DNA of 54,680 nucleotides from Methylobacter sp. Lineage in GTDB: Bacteria; Pseudomonadota; Gammaproteobacteria; Methylococcales; Methylomonadaceae. The stretch is taken from the NCBI GenBank assembly GCA_026399025.1, contig JAPLRU010000126.1:1-54680 (forward strand). The letters are read 5' to 3'. The translations under genes were made by a program, and so were the position numbers. Positions 1 to 7,275 of this stretch are shown here, piece by piece. The notes beneath the pieces were generated by a model. It made no database searches and was not told where the DNA came from. It worked only from the letters and a program-made list of their open reading frames with translations. Position 1 is the first letter of the stretch. Each line of letters begins with the position of its first letter.

Positions 1-66
1 CTCCAGCGGTACGGGGAAGCTGGAGCGTCCCTCACTGCATTCCCACGCAGGAGCGTGGGAACGATG
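1..66. repeat. Palindromic dispersed repeat upstream of bioF
   Basis: Non-coding sequence containing a perfect 9-bp hairpin (TTCCCACGC, 4-nt loop, GCGTGGGAA) at about 41-62, preceded by a block reading GCGTCCCTCACTGCA. Both blocks recur at 35339-35417 inside the large PKS gene, so this is a dispersed repeat family rather than a local terminator. The element is cut by the window edge. What lies upstream (possibly bioB) cannot be seen. Confidence 0.7.
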
Positions 67-92
67 CCATATTGAGTAATTGCGGATTATTT

Positions 93-1259
93 ATGACTCC
101 CTTCCCCGAATTAGCAGGCGGCCTCGACGATATTGCCCGGCAAGGTTTATATCGATCAAGGCGGGTTATAGAATCCCCTCAAGGCATTCATCTGCAAATC
201 GACGGCAAAAATATCGTCAATTTTTGCAGCAACGATTATTTGGGGCTGGCCAATCATCCCGATGTGGTTAACGCGTTTAAAACCGGTGCGGATCGCTACG
301 GCGTCGGCAGCGGTTCGGCGCATTTGATTTGCGGGCACAGCGCGGCTCATCATGCTTTGGAAGACGAGTTGGCGGCGTTTACCGGGCGCGACCGGGCATT
401 GTTGTTTTCTACCGGATATATGGCCAACATCGGCGCGGTCTCGGCTTTGCTGGGGCGCGGCGATACGGTGTTTGAAGACCGCTTGAATCATGCGTCTTTA
501 TTGGACGGCGGGCTGTTGTCCGGCGCGCGCTTTAAGCGCTATGCCCATGCCGATGCGGCCAATCTCGAAGCAAAGCTGGACCAAGCCGTCGGCAACAAAC
601 TGATTGTGACCGACGGCGTGTTCAGCATGGATGGCGATTTCGCGCCGCTGGATGAGTTGGCGATGATTGCTACAAGACATAAGGCCTGGTTGATGGTTGA
701 CGATGCGCACGGGCTGGGCGTAATCGGCGAGCACGGCGGCGGGATTCTGGAACATTACGCTTTGAGCCAAGACGACGTGCCTGTATTAATGGGAACGCTG
801 GGCAAAGGTTTGGGCTCTTTCGGCGCTTTTGTCGCCGGTTCCGAAGTCTTGATTGAAACCTTGATCCAGAAAGCCCGTACTTATATCTATACCACTGCAA
901 TGCCGGCGGCGGTCGCCGAAGCGACTCGGGCAAGTTTAAAAATTGTTATCGAACAAAACTGGCGCCGGGACAAACTTAAACAACTGTCGGAGCGGTTCAG
1001 ACAGGGCGCTGAGCAGTTGGGTTTAACTTTGATGGCGTCATCGTCGGCCATTCAGCCTGTTTTAATCGGCGACAGTCAAACCGCCGTAGACATCAGTATT
1101 GCTTTGTTGGATGCCGGTTTTTTAGTCAGCGCGATACGTCCGCCGACAGTGCCTCAAGGCAGCGCAAGGCTGCGGGTGACTTTTTCGGCGCTGCATGAAC
1201 AGCAACATGTCGACCGCTTATTGGATGCGCTGGCGAAAATTATGATAGGCCGCCAATGA
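93..1259 (+). CDS. bioF: 8-amino-7-oxononanoate synthase (BioF)
   Basis: PLP-dependent enzyme of the alpha-oxoamine synthase family; it condenses pimeloyl-ACP (or -CoA) with alanine to 8-amino-7-oxononanoate, the first step of biotin ring assembly. The glycine-rich start of the fold, the SNDYLGL motif, the conserved DDAHGLG segment and the PLP lysine in TLGKGLG (about residue 238) are all visible. The reading frame is open back to a TTG at 72, but the ATG at 93 gives 388 residues, close to the usual 384-390, and begins just before the conserved N-terminal helix, so 93 is preferred. The stop overlaps the bioH start by 4 nt (ATGA), indicating translational coupling in bioF-bioH-bioC-bioD. Confidence 0.96.
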   Translation: MTPFPELAGGLDDIARQGLYRSRRVIESPQGIHLQIDGKNIVNFCSNDYLGLANHPDVVNAFKTGADRYGVGSGSAHLICGHSAAHHALEDELAAFTGRDRALLFSTGYMANIGAVSALLGRGDTVFEDRLNHASLLDGGLLSGARFKRYAHADAANLEAKLDQAVGNKLIVTDGVFSMDGDFAPLDELAMIATRHKAWLMVDDAHGLGVIGEHGGGILEHYALSQDDVPVLMGTLGKGLGSFGAFVAGSEVLIETLIQKARTYIYTTAMPAAVAEATRASLKIVIEQNWRRDKLKQLSERFRQGAEQLGLTLMASSSAIQPVLIGDSQTAVDISIALLDAGFLVSAIRPPTVPQGSARLRVTFSALHEQQHVDRLLDALAKIMIGRQ

Positions 1260-2137
1260 CAAAAATCCATCTGGAAACGTTCGGCGAAGGCAAGCCTATC
1301 GTGCTGGTGCATGGCTGGGCTATGCATACCGGTATCTGGCGCGAGTTTGCGCTGCAATTGGCGCAAAATTATCAAGTAATTTGTGTTGATCTGCCGGGGC
1401 ATGGGCGTAGCGAGGCAATCGATCCGTTTACGTTGCAGCGGATTAGCGCCGAGTTGGTTAAGATAATCCCCCCTAGCCCCCCTTTTACAAAGGGGGGGAT
1501 TGAACAATTCCCCGTTTCTGGAGACGAGAGGACTGAACAGTCTCCCCCCTTTGTAAAAGGGGGGGCGGGGGGGATTTGCTGGCTGGGTTGGTCTTTAGGC
1601 GCTACGGTGGCGCTTGATATAGCCGGCCGTTATCCTGAGCGGGTCTCTTCATTGATTTTGTTGGCCGGAAATCCGTCGTTTATAAGTTCCGGTTTAGGCG
1701 CGCCAGCATGGCCGGGCATGGCTATCCGTCTGTTGGATGCTTTTGCCGAACAGTTAAATGAAAACTGTCAGACAACTTTACTGCGTTTTCTATCTTTGCA
1801 GGTGAACGGCTTGCCCGACCGGAAAGAGCTGTTAAAAGCGCTCAAAACCACCGTGTTCGAGTGCGCTGCGCCGGATACAAATACCTTACAAGGTGGCTTG
1901 AACCTGTTAAAGCAGGCGGACTTGAGACCGGTGTTAGCCGAATTGCATATCCCGGTATCGGTTATCTTGGGCGGCTTGGATACCTTGGTGCCTGTGGCCG
2001 TCGGTCAAAATATGCGGCAGTTATTGCCGAGCCTGGAATTAAACATCATCGACAGGGCAGGGCATGTGCCGTTTTTATCGCACAGCAAGGAAATGCTAGC
2101 CATTATTTCCCGATTTATGGATGAACGATGTATTTAG
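1256..2137 (+). CDS. bioH: Pimeloyl-ACP methyl ester carboxylesterase (BioH), with in-frame insertion
   Basis: Alpha/beta hydrolase that removes the methyl ester from pimeloyl-ACP methyl ester, closing the BioC-BioH route to the biotin pimelate moiety. The oxyanion-hole motif HGWAMH lies near the N-terminus, the nucleophile elbow is GWSLG, and the catalytic His is in AGHVPFLSH near the C-terminus, with an Asp in the preceding LGGLDTLVP segment. At 293 residues it is about 35 longer than the usual 255-260. The excess is residues 70-107, just before the nucleophile strand, and is entirely encoded by a palindromic repeat (1465-1576). The reading frame is preserved, so the enzyme may be active with an extra loop. 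It overlaps bioC by 10 nt. Confidence 0.93.
   Translation: MTKIHLETFGEGKPIVLVHGWAMHTGIWREFALQLAQNYQVICVDLPGHGRSEAIDPFTLQRISAELVKIIPPSPPFTKGGIEQFPVSGDERTEQSPPFVKGGAGGICWLGWSLGATVALDIAGRYPERVSSLILLAGNPSFISSGLGAPAWPGMAIRLLDAFAEQLNENCQTTLLRFLSLQVNGLPDRKELLKALKTTVFECAAPDTNTLQGGLNLLKQADLRPVLAELHIPVSVILGGLDTLVPVAVGQNMRQLLPSLELNIIDRAGHVPFLSHSKEMLAIISRFMDERCI
1465..1576. mobile_element. Small MITE-like palindromic element inside bioH
   Basis: About 112 bp bounded by near-perfect inverted arms of about 33 nt. The left arm begins AATCCCCCCTAG and contains CCCTTTTACAAAGGG; the right arm contains CCCTTTGTAAAAGGG and ends GGGGGGATT. The arms differ at about two positions and enclose a roughly 45-nt centre. 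It has no coding capacity of its own, yet it is read in frame through bioH, adding segments with SPPFTKGG and SPPFVKGG. Such C-rich arms are a repeat type seen in many bacterial genomes. Mobility is inferred from structure and position; no target-site duplication is obvious. Confidence 0.8.
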
Positions 2138-2901
2138 ATAAAGCCAAAATCAGGCAGTCTTTTGCGGCGGCTTCGCTTACTTACGATGGCGTTGCCGCCT
2201 TGCAGCGTACGGTCGGCAAAGCGCTGCTCGATAGTAGCGATACTGAAAACCTGACCGGAACCCTGTTGGATTTGGGCTGCGGCACCGGATTTTTAACTTC
2301 CCAATTGTCGGTGCCGACACGCCCTATGATTGCGTTAGATATTGCCTTGCCGATGCTGCAACTAACGCGAACAAAATTGGCCGATAAAGTAAATATCGAC
2401 TATATCTGCGCCGACGCCGAACAGTTGCCGCTGGTTGAAAACAGCGTTGACGGCGTATTTTCCAATCTTGCGTTGCAATGGTGCGTTAACTTGGAGGCCG
2501 TTTTTAGCGACATTAAACGGGTGATGAAACCGGGCGCACAGCTGGTTTTTTCGACCTTCGGCCCGCAAACACTACAGGAGTTAAAAGCCGCGTGGACGGA
2601 AGTTGATGCTTACAACCACGTTAACGACTTTTACAATGAACAGCAACTCACACATTTTCTACAGCGGGCGGGTTATACCGAGATAAAAATCGAAAACAAA
2701 GTTTATATCTCGAATTACGCTTCTGTTTGGGCGTTGATGAAGGAGTTAAAGCATATCGGCGCGCATAATGTAATTGCCGGGCGCAACAAAAACATCACCA
2801 CCAAAACGCAGATGCAACGCATGATTACGGCTTACGAACGGCATCGAAACAACGATCTGATTCCCGCGACCTTTGAAGTCATCATGGTTAAGGCAAGCTA
2901 A
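2128..2901 (+). CDS. bioC: Malonyl-ACP O-methyltransferase (BioC)
   Basis: SAM-dependent methyltransferase that methylates the free carboxyl of malonyl-ACP, letting fatty acid synthase elongate it to pimeloyl-ACP methyl ester. At 257 residues it has the family's usual length. The N-terminal KAKIRQSFAAASLTYD segment is typical of BioC, and SAM motif I is LDLGCGTGFLT. Motif II lies around DGVFSNLALQW and post-motif around KPGAQLVFSTFG. Its start lies inside the end of bioH (10-nt overlap), and its stop overlaps the bioD start (TAATG), so the four genes are translationally coupled. Confidence 0.95.
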   Translation: MYLDKAKIRQSFAAASLTYDGVAALQRTVGKALLDSSDTENLTGTLLDLGCGTGFLTSQLSVPTRPMIALDIALPMLQLTRTKLADKVNIDYICADAEQLPLVENSVDGVFSNLALQWCVNLEAVFSDIKRVMKPGAQLVFSTFGPQTLQELKAAWTEVDAYNHVNDFYNEQQLTHFLQRAGYTEIKIENKVYISNYASVWALMKELKHIGAHNVIAGRNKNITTKTQMQRMITAYERHRNNDLIPATFEVIMVKAS

Positions 2902-3560
2902 TGCAACAGGGCTATTTTATAACCGGCACCGATACCAACGTCGGCAAGACTTGGGCGACCATTGCGTTGATGCGTTATTTTAAAAACCAGGGGAAATCGG
3001 TTGCGGGCATGAAGCCGGTCGCTTCGGGCTGTTTCATGCAAAACGGACAGCTGAAAAATGAAGATGCGCTGTTAATACAACAAAATGCGTCTTTGCCTAT
3101 CGACTATGGCTTAATCAATCCTTACGCTTATGAAATGCCGGTCTCGCCGCATATTGCAGGCATAAACAACCCGGCCCAATTGGACGTGCTGACGGCTAAG
3201 TTCGATATTTTGCAAACCTTGGCCGACATCGTTGTCGTGGAAGGCGCGGGAGGCTGGTACTCCCCGATAAACGAACAACAAGCGAATAGCGATTTAGCCA
3301 AAGCGCTGATGTTGCCGGTTATTATGGTGGTCGCTGTCAGATTGGGTTGCATCAATCAGGCAAGACTGGCTTATCAGGCGATAGCGCAGTCCGGCGTAAC
3401 TTGCGCCGGTTGGCTTGCGGTTTGCACCGACCCGGATTTGTTATACCGGGATGAAAATATAGTGACCATCAAGACCGCTGTGACTGCGCCTTTGCTGGGC
3501 GTATTGCCGTATAGGGAAGACGCCGATTTCGATTTTTTCTCGGAACAGCTGAAGCTATAA
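2901..3560 (+). CDS. bioD: Dethiobiotin synthetase (BioD)
   Basis: ATP-dependent synthetase that forms the ureido ring of dethiobiotin from 7,8-diaminopelargonic acid and CO2. The P-loop GTDTNVGKT is at residues 8-16, the substrate-binding KPVASG segment follows at about 40, and VVEGAGGWYSP is the conserved switch-like region at about 115. The 219-residue length is normal. It is the last gene of the biotin operon in the window; bioA and bioB are not present here and must lie elsewhere or upstream. Confidence 0.95.
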   Translation: MQQGYFITGTDTNVGKTWATIALMRYFKNQGKSVAGMKPVASGCFMQNGQLKNEDALLIQQNASLPIDYGLINPYAYEMPVSPHIAGINNPAQLDVLTAKFDILQTLADIVVVEGAGGWYSPINEQQANSDLAKALMLPVIMVVAVRLGCINQARLAYQAIAQSGVTCAGWLAVCTDPDLLYRDENIVTIKTAVTAPLLGVLPYREDADFDFFSEQLKL

Positions 3561-3579
3561 TTAAACTAACGGTTGTTTG

Positions 3580-3595
3580 TATACATTTATGTATA
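3580..3595. promoter_or_regulatory. Palindrome upstream of hicA, candidate HicB operator
   Basis: Perfect inverted repeat TATACAT-tt-ATGTATA ending 10 nt before the hicA start, in an AT-rich 45-bp gap after bioD. HicB and HicAB complexes are known to repress their own promoter through palindromic operators, so this is the natural candidate. Function is inferred from position and symmetry only. Confidence 0.45.
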
Positions 3596-3605
3596 TAATT
3601 AAATC

Positions 3606-3785
3606 ATGAAATACAGCGAATTTAAGAGATGGCTTGAGCAACAGGGTGTGACCTTTGCCGTCGGTAAGGGCAGTCATTTACACGCGGAATTGAAGGGTAA
3701 AAAAAGTATCCTGCCGTTTCACGGCGCTAAAGAAATTCCGGGCCCGTTGGTCAACCGTATTAAAAAAGATTTAGGTCTTAAATAG
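3606..3785 (+). CDS. hicA: HicA family mRNA interferase toxin
   Basis: A 59-residue protein starting MKYSEFKRWL. It belongs to the HicA fold (double-stranded RNA-binding-like), whose members cleave mRNA and halt translation. The catalytic histidine is in the GSHLH motif at about residues 22-26, followed by the conserved LPFHGAKEIPGPLVNRI segment ending in a C-terminal helix. All expected elements are intact, so the toxin should be active. It is followed 9 nt later by hicB, the usual HicA-HicB order, with an AGGAG ribosome-binding site between them (about 3784-3788). Confidence 0.9.
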   Translation: MKYSEFKRWLEQQGVTFAVGKGSHLHAELKGKKSILPFHGAKEIPGPLVNRIKKDLGLK

Positions 3786-3794
3786 GAGCTTACT

Positions 3795-4194
3795 ATGTTT
3801 TGTTATCCGGTTAATCTCGAAAAAGATCCTGACAGCGGTCAAGTGATTGTTGATTTTATCGATATTCCGTTTGCGCATTCCATAGGCGATGATGAAGATG
3901 AGGCGCTGTTGAATGCTGTTGACGCATTGGAGACCGCTTTTGAAGCCATTATGAACAGTCGCGAGCCAATACCGGCAGCCACGCCAGCAAATAACCGCCC
4001 CTGCGTCAACGTGCCGGTGCTAATCGCATGCCATGCTGGCGACCGGTACGCGCAAGGCCGATCTGGCTAGAAATCTGAATATTGCCCCCACTCTGGTCGA
4101 TAGGCTGTTGTCGTTGCGCCATAAAAGCCGGATTGAGCAGATTGAAACCGCGCTGGCGTTATTGGGCAAACGTTTGCTGGTGGATGTACAGTAA
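3795..4194 (+). pseudogene. hicB: HicB antitoxin, frameshifted
   Basis: The first frame (3795-4070) encodes the HicB N-terminal partial RNase-H-like domain: YPVNLEKD, then DFIDIPFAHSIGDDEDEALLNAVDALE. It stops after an unrelated tail. The missing C-terminal ribbon/helix DNA-binding part continues in the +1 frame from about 4033 to 4194 (ATGTRKADLARNLNIAPTLV and LLSLRHKSRIEQIETALALLGKR). At the junction the roughly seven residues normally found between VPVLIA and the AMLATG segment are missing, which suggests a deletion of about 20 nt. The translated product would keep the toxin-binding half but lose the DNA-binding half. A sequencing error alone would not explain the missing residues. Confidence 0.8.
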
Positions 4195-4215
4195 AGCCGT
4201 TGTTCTTGGAGTGGT

Positions 4216-4926
4216 TTATGTCTGCATCGACGGCATTGCTGATTTGCGCTCGGATTCTTTCTTCGCCACCTTATCCCGCAAATAAACCGGCATAGCCTGT
4301 TCGACCGCGACGGCCAAACCCCGCTCGAAACCCCACGCGCCTAAACGGGCAATCGCACCGGCTCTAGGCAACTTATCGGCTTGATAATGAGTGACCAGTC
4401 CTGCCAAACGAGTCGTTAATTCCTGATTATAAACAGCCCAGCCTGAACCGACGCCTACACCGGTTAAATCGGGAAATTCAACCGAAGCGGCCGGAGTAAC
4501 GGCTTCAATGCCTATCAGTTCGGCATAGCCTTGGTCATCCCGCCGATAAACGCCCCAGAATATTTCACCCATCCGTGCATCCATCGCGACATAGGCGACA
4601 TTTTCTGCATTATTATCGAAAAAATCCTGGGCGATGGCGGCCAAAGTCGATACCGGAACTACCGGCAAATCGGCGCCCAACGCAATGCCTTGAATCACGC
4701 CGGTGGCGATGCGGACGCCGGTAAACGAGCCGGGGCCGCGGCTGAAGGTCAGCGCATCCAGCTGTTGCGGTTTTAAACCCGCTTCGGTCATTAACGAATC
4801 GATCATCGGCAGAATCAGTTGGGTGTGTATTTTGGGCGCCAGCTCAAAGCGCTCGGTTATTGTGCCGTCAATAAATAGCGCTGCGGAGCAGGCTTCGGTC
4901 GAGGTTTCTACTGCCAATAATTTCAT
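4216..4926 (-). CDS. tsaB: tRNA t6A biosynthesis protein TsaB
   Basis: Inactive paralogue of TsaD that forms the TsaBDE complex making threonylcarbamoyladenosine at position 37 of ANN-decoding tRNAs. The N-terminus MKLLAVETSTEACSAAL and the RGPGSFTGVRIA motif at about residues 63-74 are diagnostic. At 236 residues it matches the family. It is transcribed away from hicB (convergent, 21-bp gap) and lies downstream of the helicase gene on the same strand, with a palindromic repeat between them. Confidence 0.94.
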   Translation of the reverse strand: MKLLAVETSTEACSAALFIDGTITERFELAPKIHTQLILPMIDSLMTEAGLKPQQLDALTFSRGPGSFTGVRIATGVIQGIALGADLPVVPVSTLAAIAQDFFDNNAENVAYVAMDARMGEIFWGVYRRDDQGYAELIGIEAVTPAASVEFPDLTGVGVGSGWAVYNQELTTRLAGLVTHYQADKLPRAGAIARLGAWGFERGLAVAVEQAMPVYLRDKVAKKESERKSAMPSMQT

Positions 4927-4969
4927 GGTTCGGTTTTTTAATTATTCAGCAAATGCTGGGTTTATGAGA

Positions 4970-5019
4970 AAACGGAGTACAGGCTTTGCCTGTCCGCAAG
5001 CAGAGCTTGCACTCCGTTT
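4970..5019. repeat. Cloverleaf-like palindromic repeat between the helicase gene and tsaB
   Basis: An outer 9-bp stem (AAACGGAGT / ACTCCGTTT) encloses two adjacent hairpins, ACAGGC-ttt-GCCTGT and GCAAGC-aga-GCTTGC. The three-armed arrangement is typical of REP-type intergenic palindromes. It lacks a T-tract in the direction of transcription, so a terminator role is doubtful; an mRNA-processing or stability role between the helicase gene and tsaB is possible. Confidence 0.7.
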
Positions 5020-5086
5020 GGCGTAATCGCCTAAGCTGATAGCCTTTTGATTAGGGTTAATCGGTCTAACCCATGCTATCCATGCC

Positions 5087-7009
5087 CTATTTTTCTATCG
5101 GCTGTTCCTGAAAGAAGCCCCGAACGTCTTCTATATCGCGAGTGCGCTTCATCGCCGGCACGCTGTCTAAAAATATCTGCCCGTAAGATTTTTTTAACAA
5201 GCGCGGATCGCAGACCATCAACACGCCCCGGTCGGTTACGTCGCGAATCAAACGGCCTATGCCTTGTCTTAAGGCAATTACGGCGGTGGGCAGTTGGTAT
5301 TCGAAAAACGAGTTCCGGCCCTGTTTGGTCATCGCGTCCAAGCGCGCTTTTAGTACCGGGTCGCCGGGCGAGGCGAACGGCAGTTTGTCGATAATCACGC
5401 AGGATAAGGCTTCGCCCCGGACATCGACGCCTTCCCAAAAGCTCGATGTACCCAATAACACGGCATTACCGGCGCTTTTAAACTGATCCAGCAACAAAGT
5501 CTTGGGTTTGCTGCCTTGAATCAGCAGCGGAAAATCCACTTTTTTCTCCAGCAATTCAGCCGCCTGTTTCAGCGCGCGATGGCTGGTAAACAGAAAAAAC
5601 GCCCGGCCTTTGCTGGCCTGTAATACCGGCACCGCAAATTCGATGATCATCGGGATAAATTCGGGATCGTTCGGTTGCGGCAAGCCTTTCGGATGATAAA
5701 ACAACGATTGATGGGCGTAATCGAAAGGACTGCCCCAACTTTCGCTGACTGCGTTGCTAAGCCCCAGATTATTGGAAAAATGATCGAACTTGTTGGCCAC
5801 GCTTAAGGTGGCCGAGGTGAAAATCCACGCCGCTTGATGCTGTTGCATAAAAGACCTAAATTCCGCAGCTATGTCCAGCGGTGTTCGGCTCAAAGTAAAG
5901 GTGTTTTTATAGGTTTCATACCAGCGTATCCATTTGCCGCTGTTGTCTTCGAGGATAATCTGTAACTGCTGCACCAGTTCGTCGGCGCGTTTAAAGCATG
6001 AATCCAGGCCTTTGGTTTTAACCGAGGCCAGCTCCAATTGATCGGCCAAGCGCTGCAACTGGTCTTTTACCGCCGTTAATGCTCCGGCGATTTTGGGGTT
6101 ATTTTCGATGTCCTGCCAATCGCCGCGTTTAAGCTCGATACCGAACGCCAGCCTCAAATCCTTGACTTCATACTCCAAGTCTTCGCAGGCGGTGCGCAAG
6201 TCGGGCAGGTCGGTGGCGTCTTTAAAATATTCCATCAACGCGTCTTTGGCTAAGTCGTTCAGTTGCTTGGCGCTGACGGTGATGCCTAAAAAATTGGACG
6301 CGGTATCGGCCAGTTGATGGGCTTCGTCGATAATAACGACCTCGGCATTGGGTAATAATTCGCCGAAACCGTTGTCGCGTATCGACCAATCCGCGCACAA
6401 TAAATGGTGATTAACCACCAGAATTTCGCATTCCTGGGCTTTTTTCCGGGCTTTGACCAAAAAACACTCGGCGTAATCCTTACAATCCTGGCCCAAGCAA
6501 TTATCCAATGATGAAGTGGCTTGGTACCAGACCGGATCGGTTTCTGATACCTCGGACATTTCCGAAGTGTCGCCGGTTTTGGTGCGTTTCGCCCAGGATT
6601 TGATTTTCGCCAGCGCGACGGCGTCTTCCTTGCTAAACCCCAGCGTGGAGGTCAGTGCGTTTTGCAGCCGATAAGTGCAGAGATAATTGCTGCGGCCTTT
6701 TAACAATGCGGCAATAAACGGGGTTTTAAGCGCTTTGCGGATGACCGGCAAATCCTTGTTAAACAGCTGATCCTGAAGATTTTTGGTGCCGGTCGAAATA
6801 ATGACTTTTTTGCCGGATAAAATGGCTGGAACCAAGTAGGCGAAGGTCTTGCCGGTTCCGGTTCCGGCTTCGGCGATTAAATGCCGATTGGCTGCGATAG
6901 CCTGTTCAATCGCTTCGGCCATTTCAAGCTGGGCCGCCCGCGGCTGATAGCCGGGAATGACTTTAGCCAAACCGCCGTCATTGCCGAAAAATACTTCTAA
7001 TTCTGTCAA
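5087..7009 (-). CDS. ATP-dependent DNA helicase, YoaA/DinG (XPD-like) family
   Basis: Superfamily 2 iron-sulfur helicase. Walker A is AGTGTGKT and the DEAH box sits in VVIIDEAHQLAD. Between them lie cysteines (YLCTY, then the NCLGQDC and ECFLV cluster) that fit the 4Fe-4S domain of the XPD/DinG class. Motif VI is QGIGRLIRD near the C-terminus. The frame is open up to 7234, but the first 75 codons look non-coding; the TTG at 7009 has an AAGAG ribosome-binding site 6 nt upstream and gives 640 residues beginning just before the conserved GGLAKVIPGYQPR segment, matching E. coli YoaA (636). Members act in DNA repair and structure resolution. YoaA is the better match than DinG on length and start. 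Confidence 0.9.
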   Translation of the reverse strand: MTELEVFFGNDGGLAKVIPGYQPRAAQLEMAEAIEQAIAANRHLIAEAGTGTGKTFAYLVPAILSGKKVIISTGTKNLQDQLFNKDLPVIRKALKTPFIAALLKGRSNYLCTYRLQNALTSTLGFSKEDAVALAKIKSWAKRTKTGDTSEMSEVSETDPVWYQATSSLDNCLGQDCKDYAECFLVKARKKAQECEILVVNHHLLCADWSIRDNGFGELLPNAEVVIIDEAHQLADTASNFLGITVSAKQLNDLAKDALMEYFKDATDLPDLRTACEDLEYEVKDLRLAFGIELKRGDWQDIENNPKIAGALTAVKDQLQRLADQLELASVKTKGLDSCFKRADELVQQLQIILEDNSGKWIRWYETYKNTFTLSRTPLDIAAEFRSFMQQHQAAWIFTSATLSVANKFDHFSNNLGLSNAVSESWGSPFDYAHQSLFYHPKGLPQPNDPEFIPMIIEFAVPVLQASKGRAFFLFTSHRALKQAAELLEKKVDFPLLIQGSKPKTLLLDQFKSAGNAVLLGTSSFWEGVDVRGEALSCVIIDKLPFASPGDPVLKARLDAMTKQGRNSFFEYQLPTAVIALRQGIGRLIRDVTDRGVLMVCDPRLLKKSYGQIFLDSVPAMKRTRDIEDVRGFFQEQPIEK

Positions 7010-7217
7010 TGGAGTCTCTTGTACGATTTTAGAATTGATTCTACAACTGCGGTTTATCTGAAACGGCATTGAAGTAAAAAGCTGATAAAGATACCAGATT
7101 AAGATTTTAATGATAGGGGAGGGATATCTAAATTTATTCTGATTCAGTATATGATCTATAAGCAAATATAAGCATTGACTAATGATTGCTTGTGTAGTCT
7201 CATCACAGCGTGAAGTT

Positions 7218-7247
7218 TTGATAAAAAATCGCATATTTCACTATGCT
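7218..7247 (+). promoter_or_regulatory. Candidate sigma-70 promoter of the multicopper oxidase gene
   Basis: TTGATA at 7218-7223 and TATGCT at 7242-7247, separated by 18 bp, with the gene start at 7276. A strong ribosome-binding site (GAGGAAGG) lies just before the ATG. No clear CueR-type dyad was identified by eye. Confidence 0.5.
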
Positions 7248-7275
7248 AATAATAATTAAATAGAGGAAGGCCATA

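Noticed and set aside
7010-7234. N-terminal extension of the helicase reading frame
   Set aside because: The 75 extra codons have no similarity to YoaA/DinG, overlap the divergent promoter region, and a well-spaced ribosome-binding site precedes the TTG at 7009.
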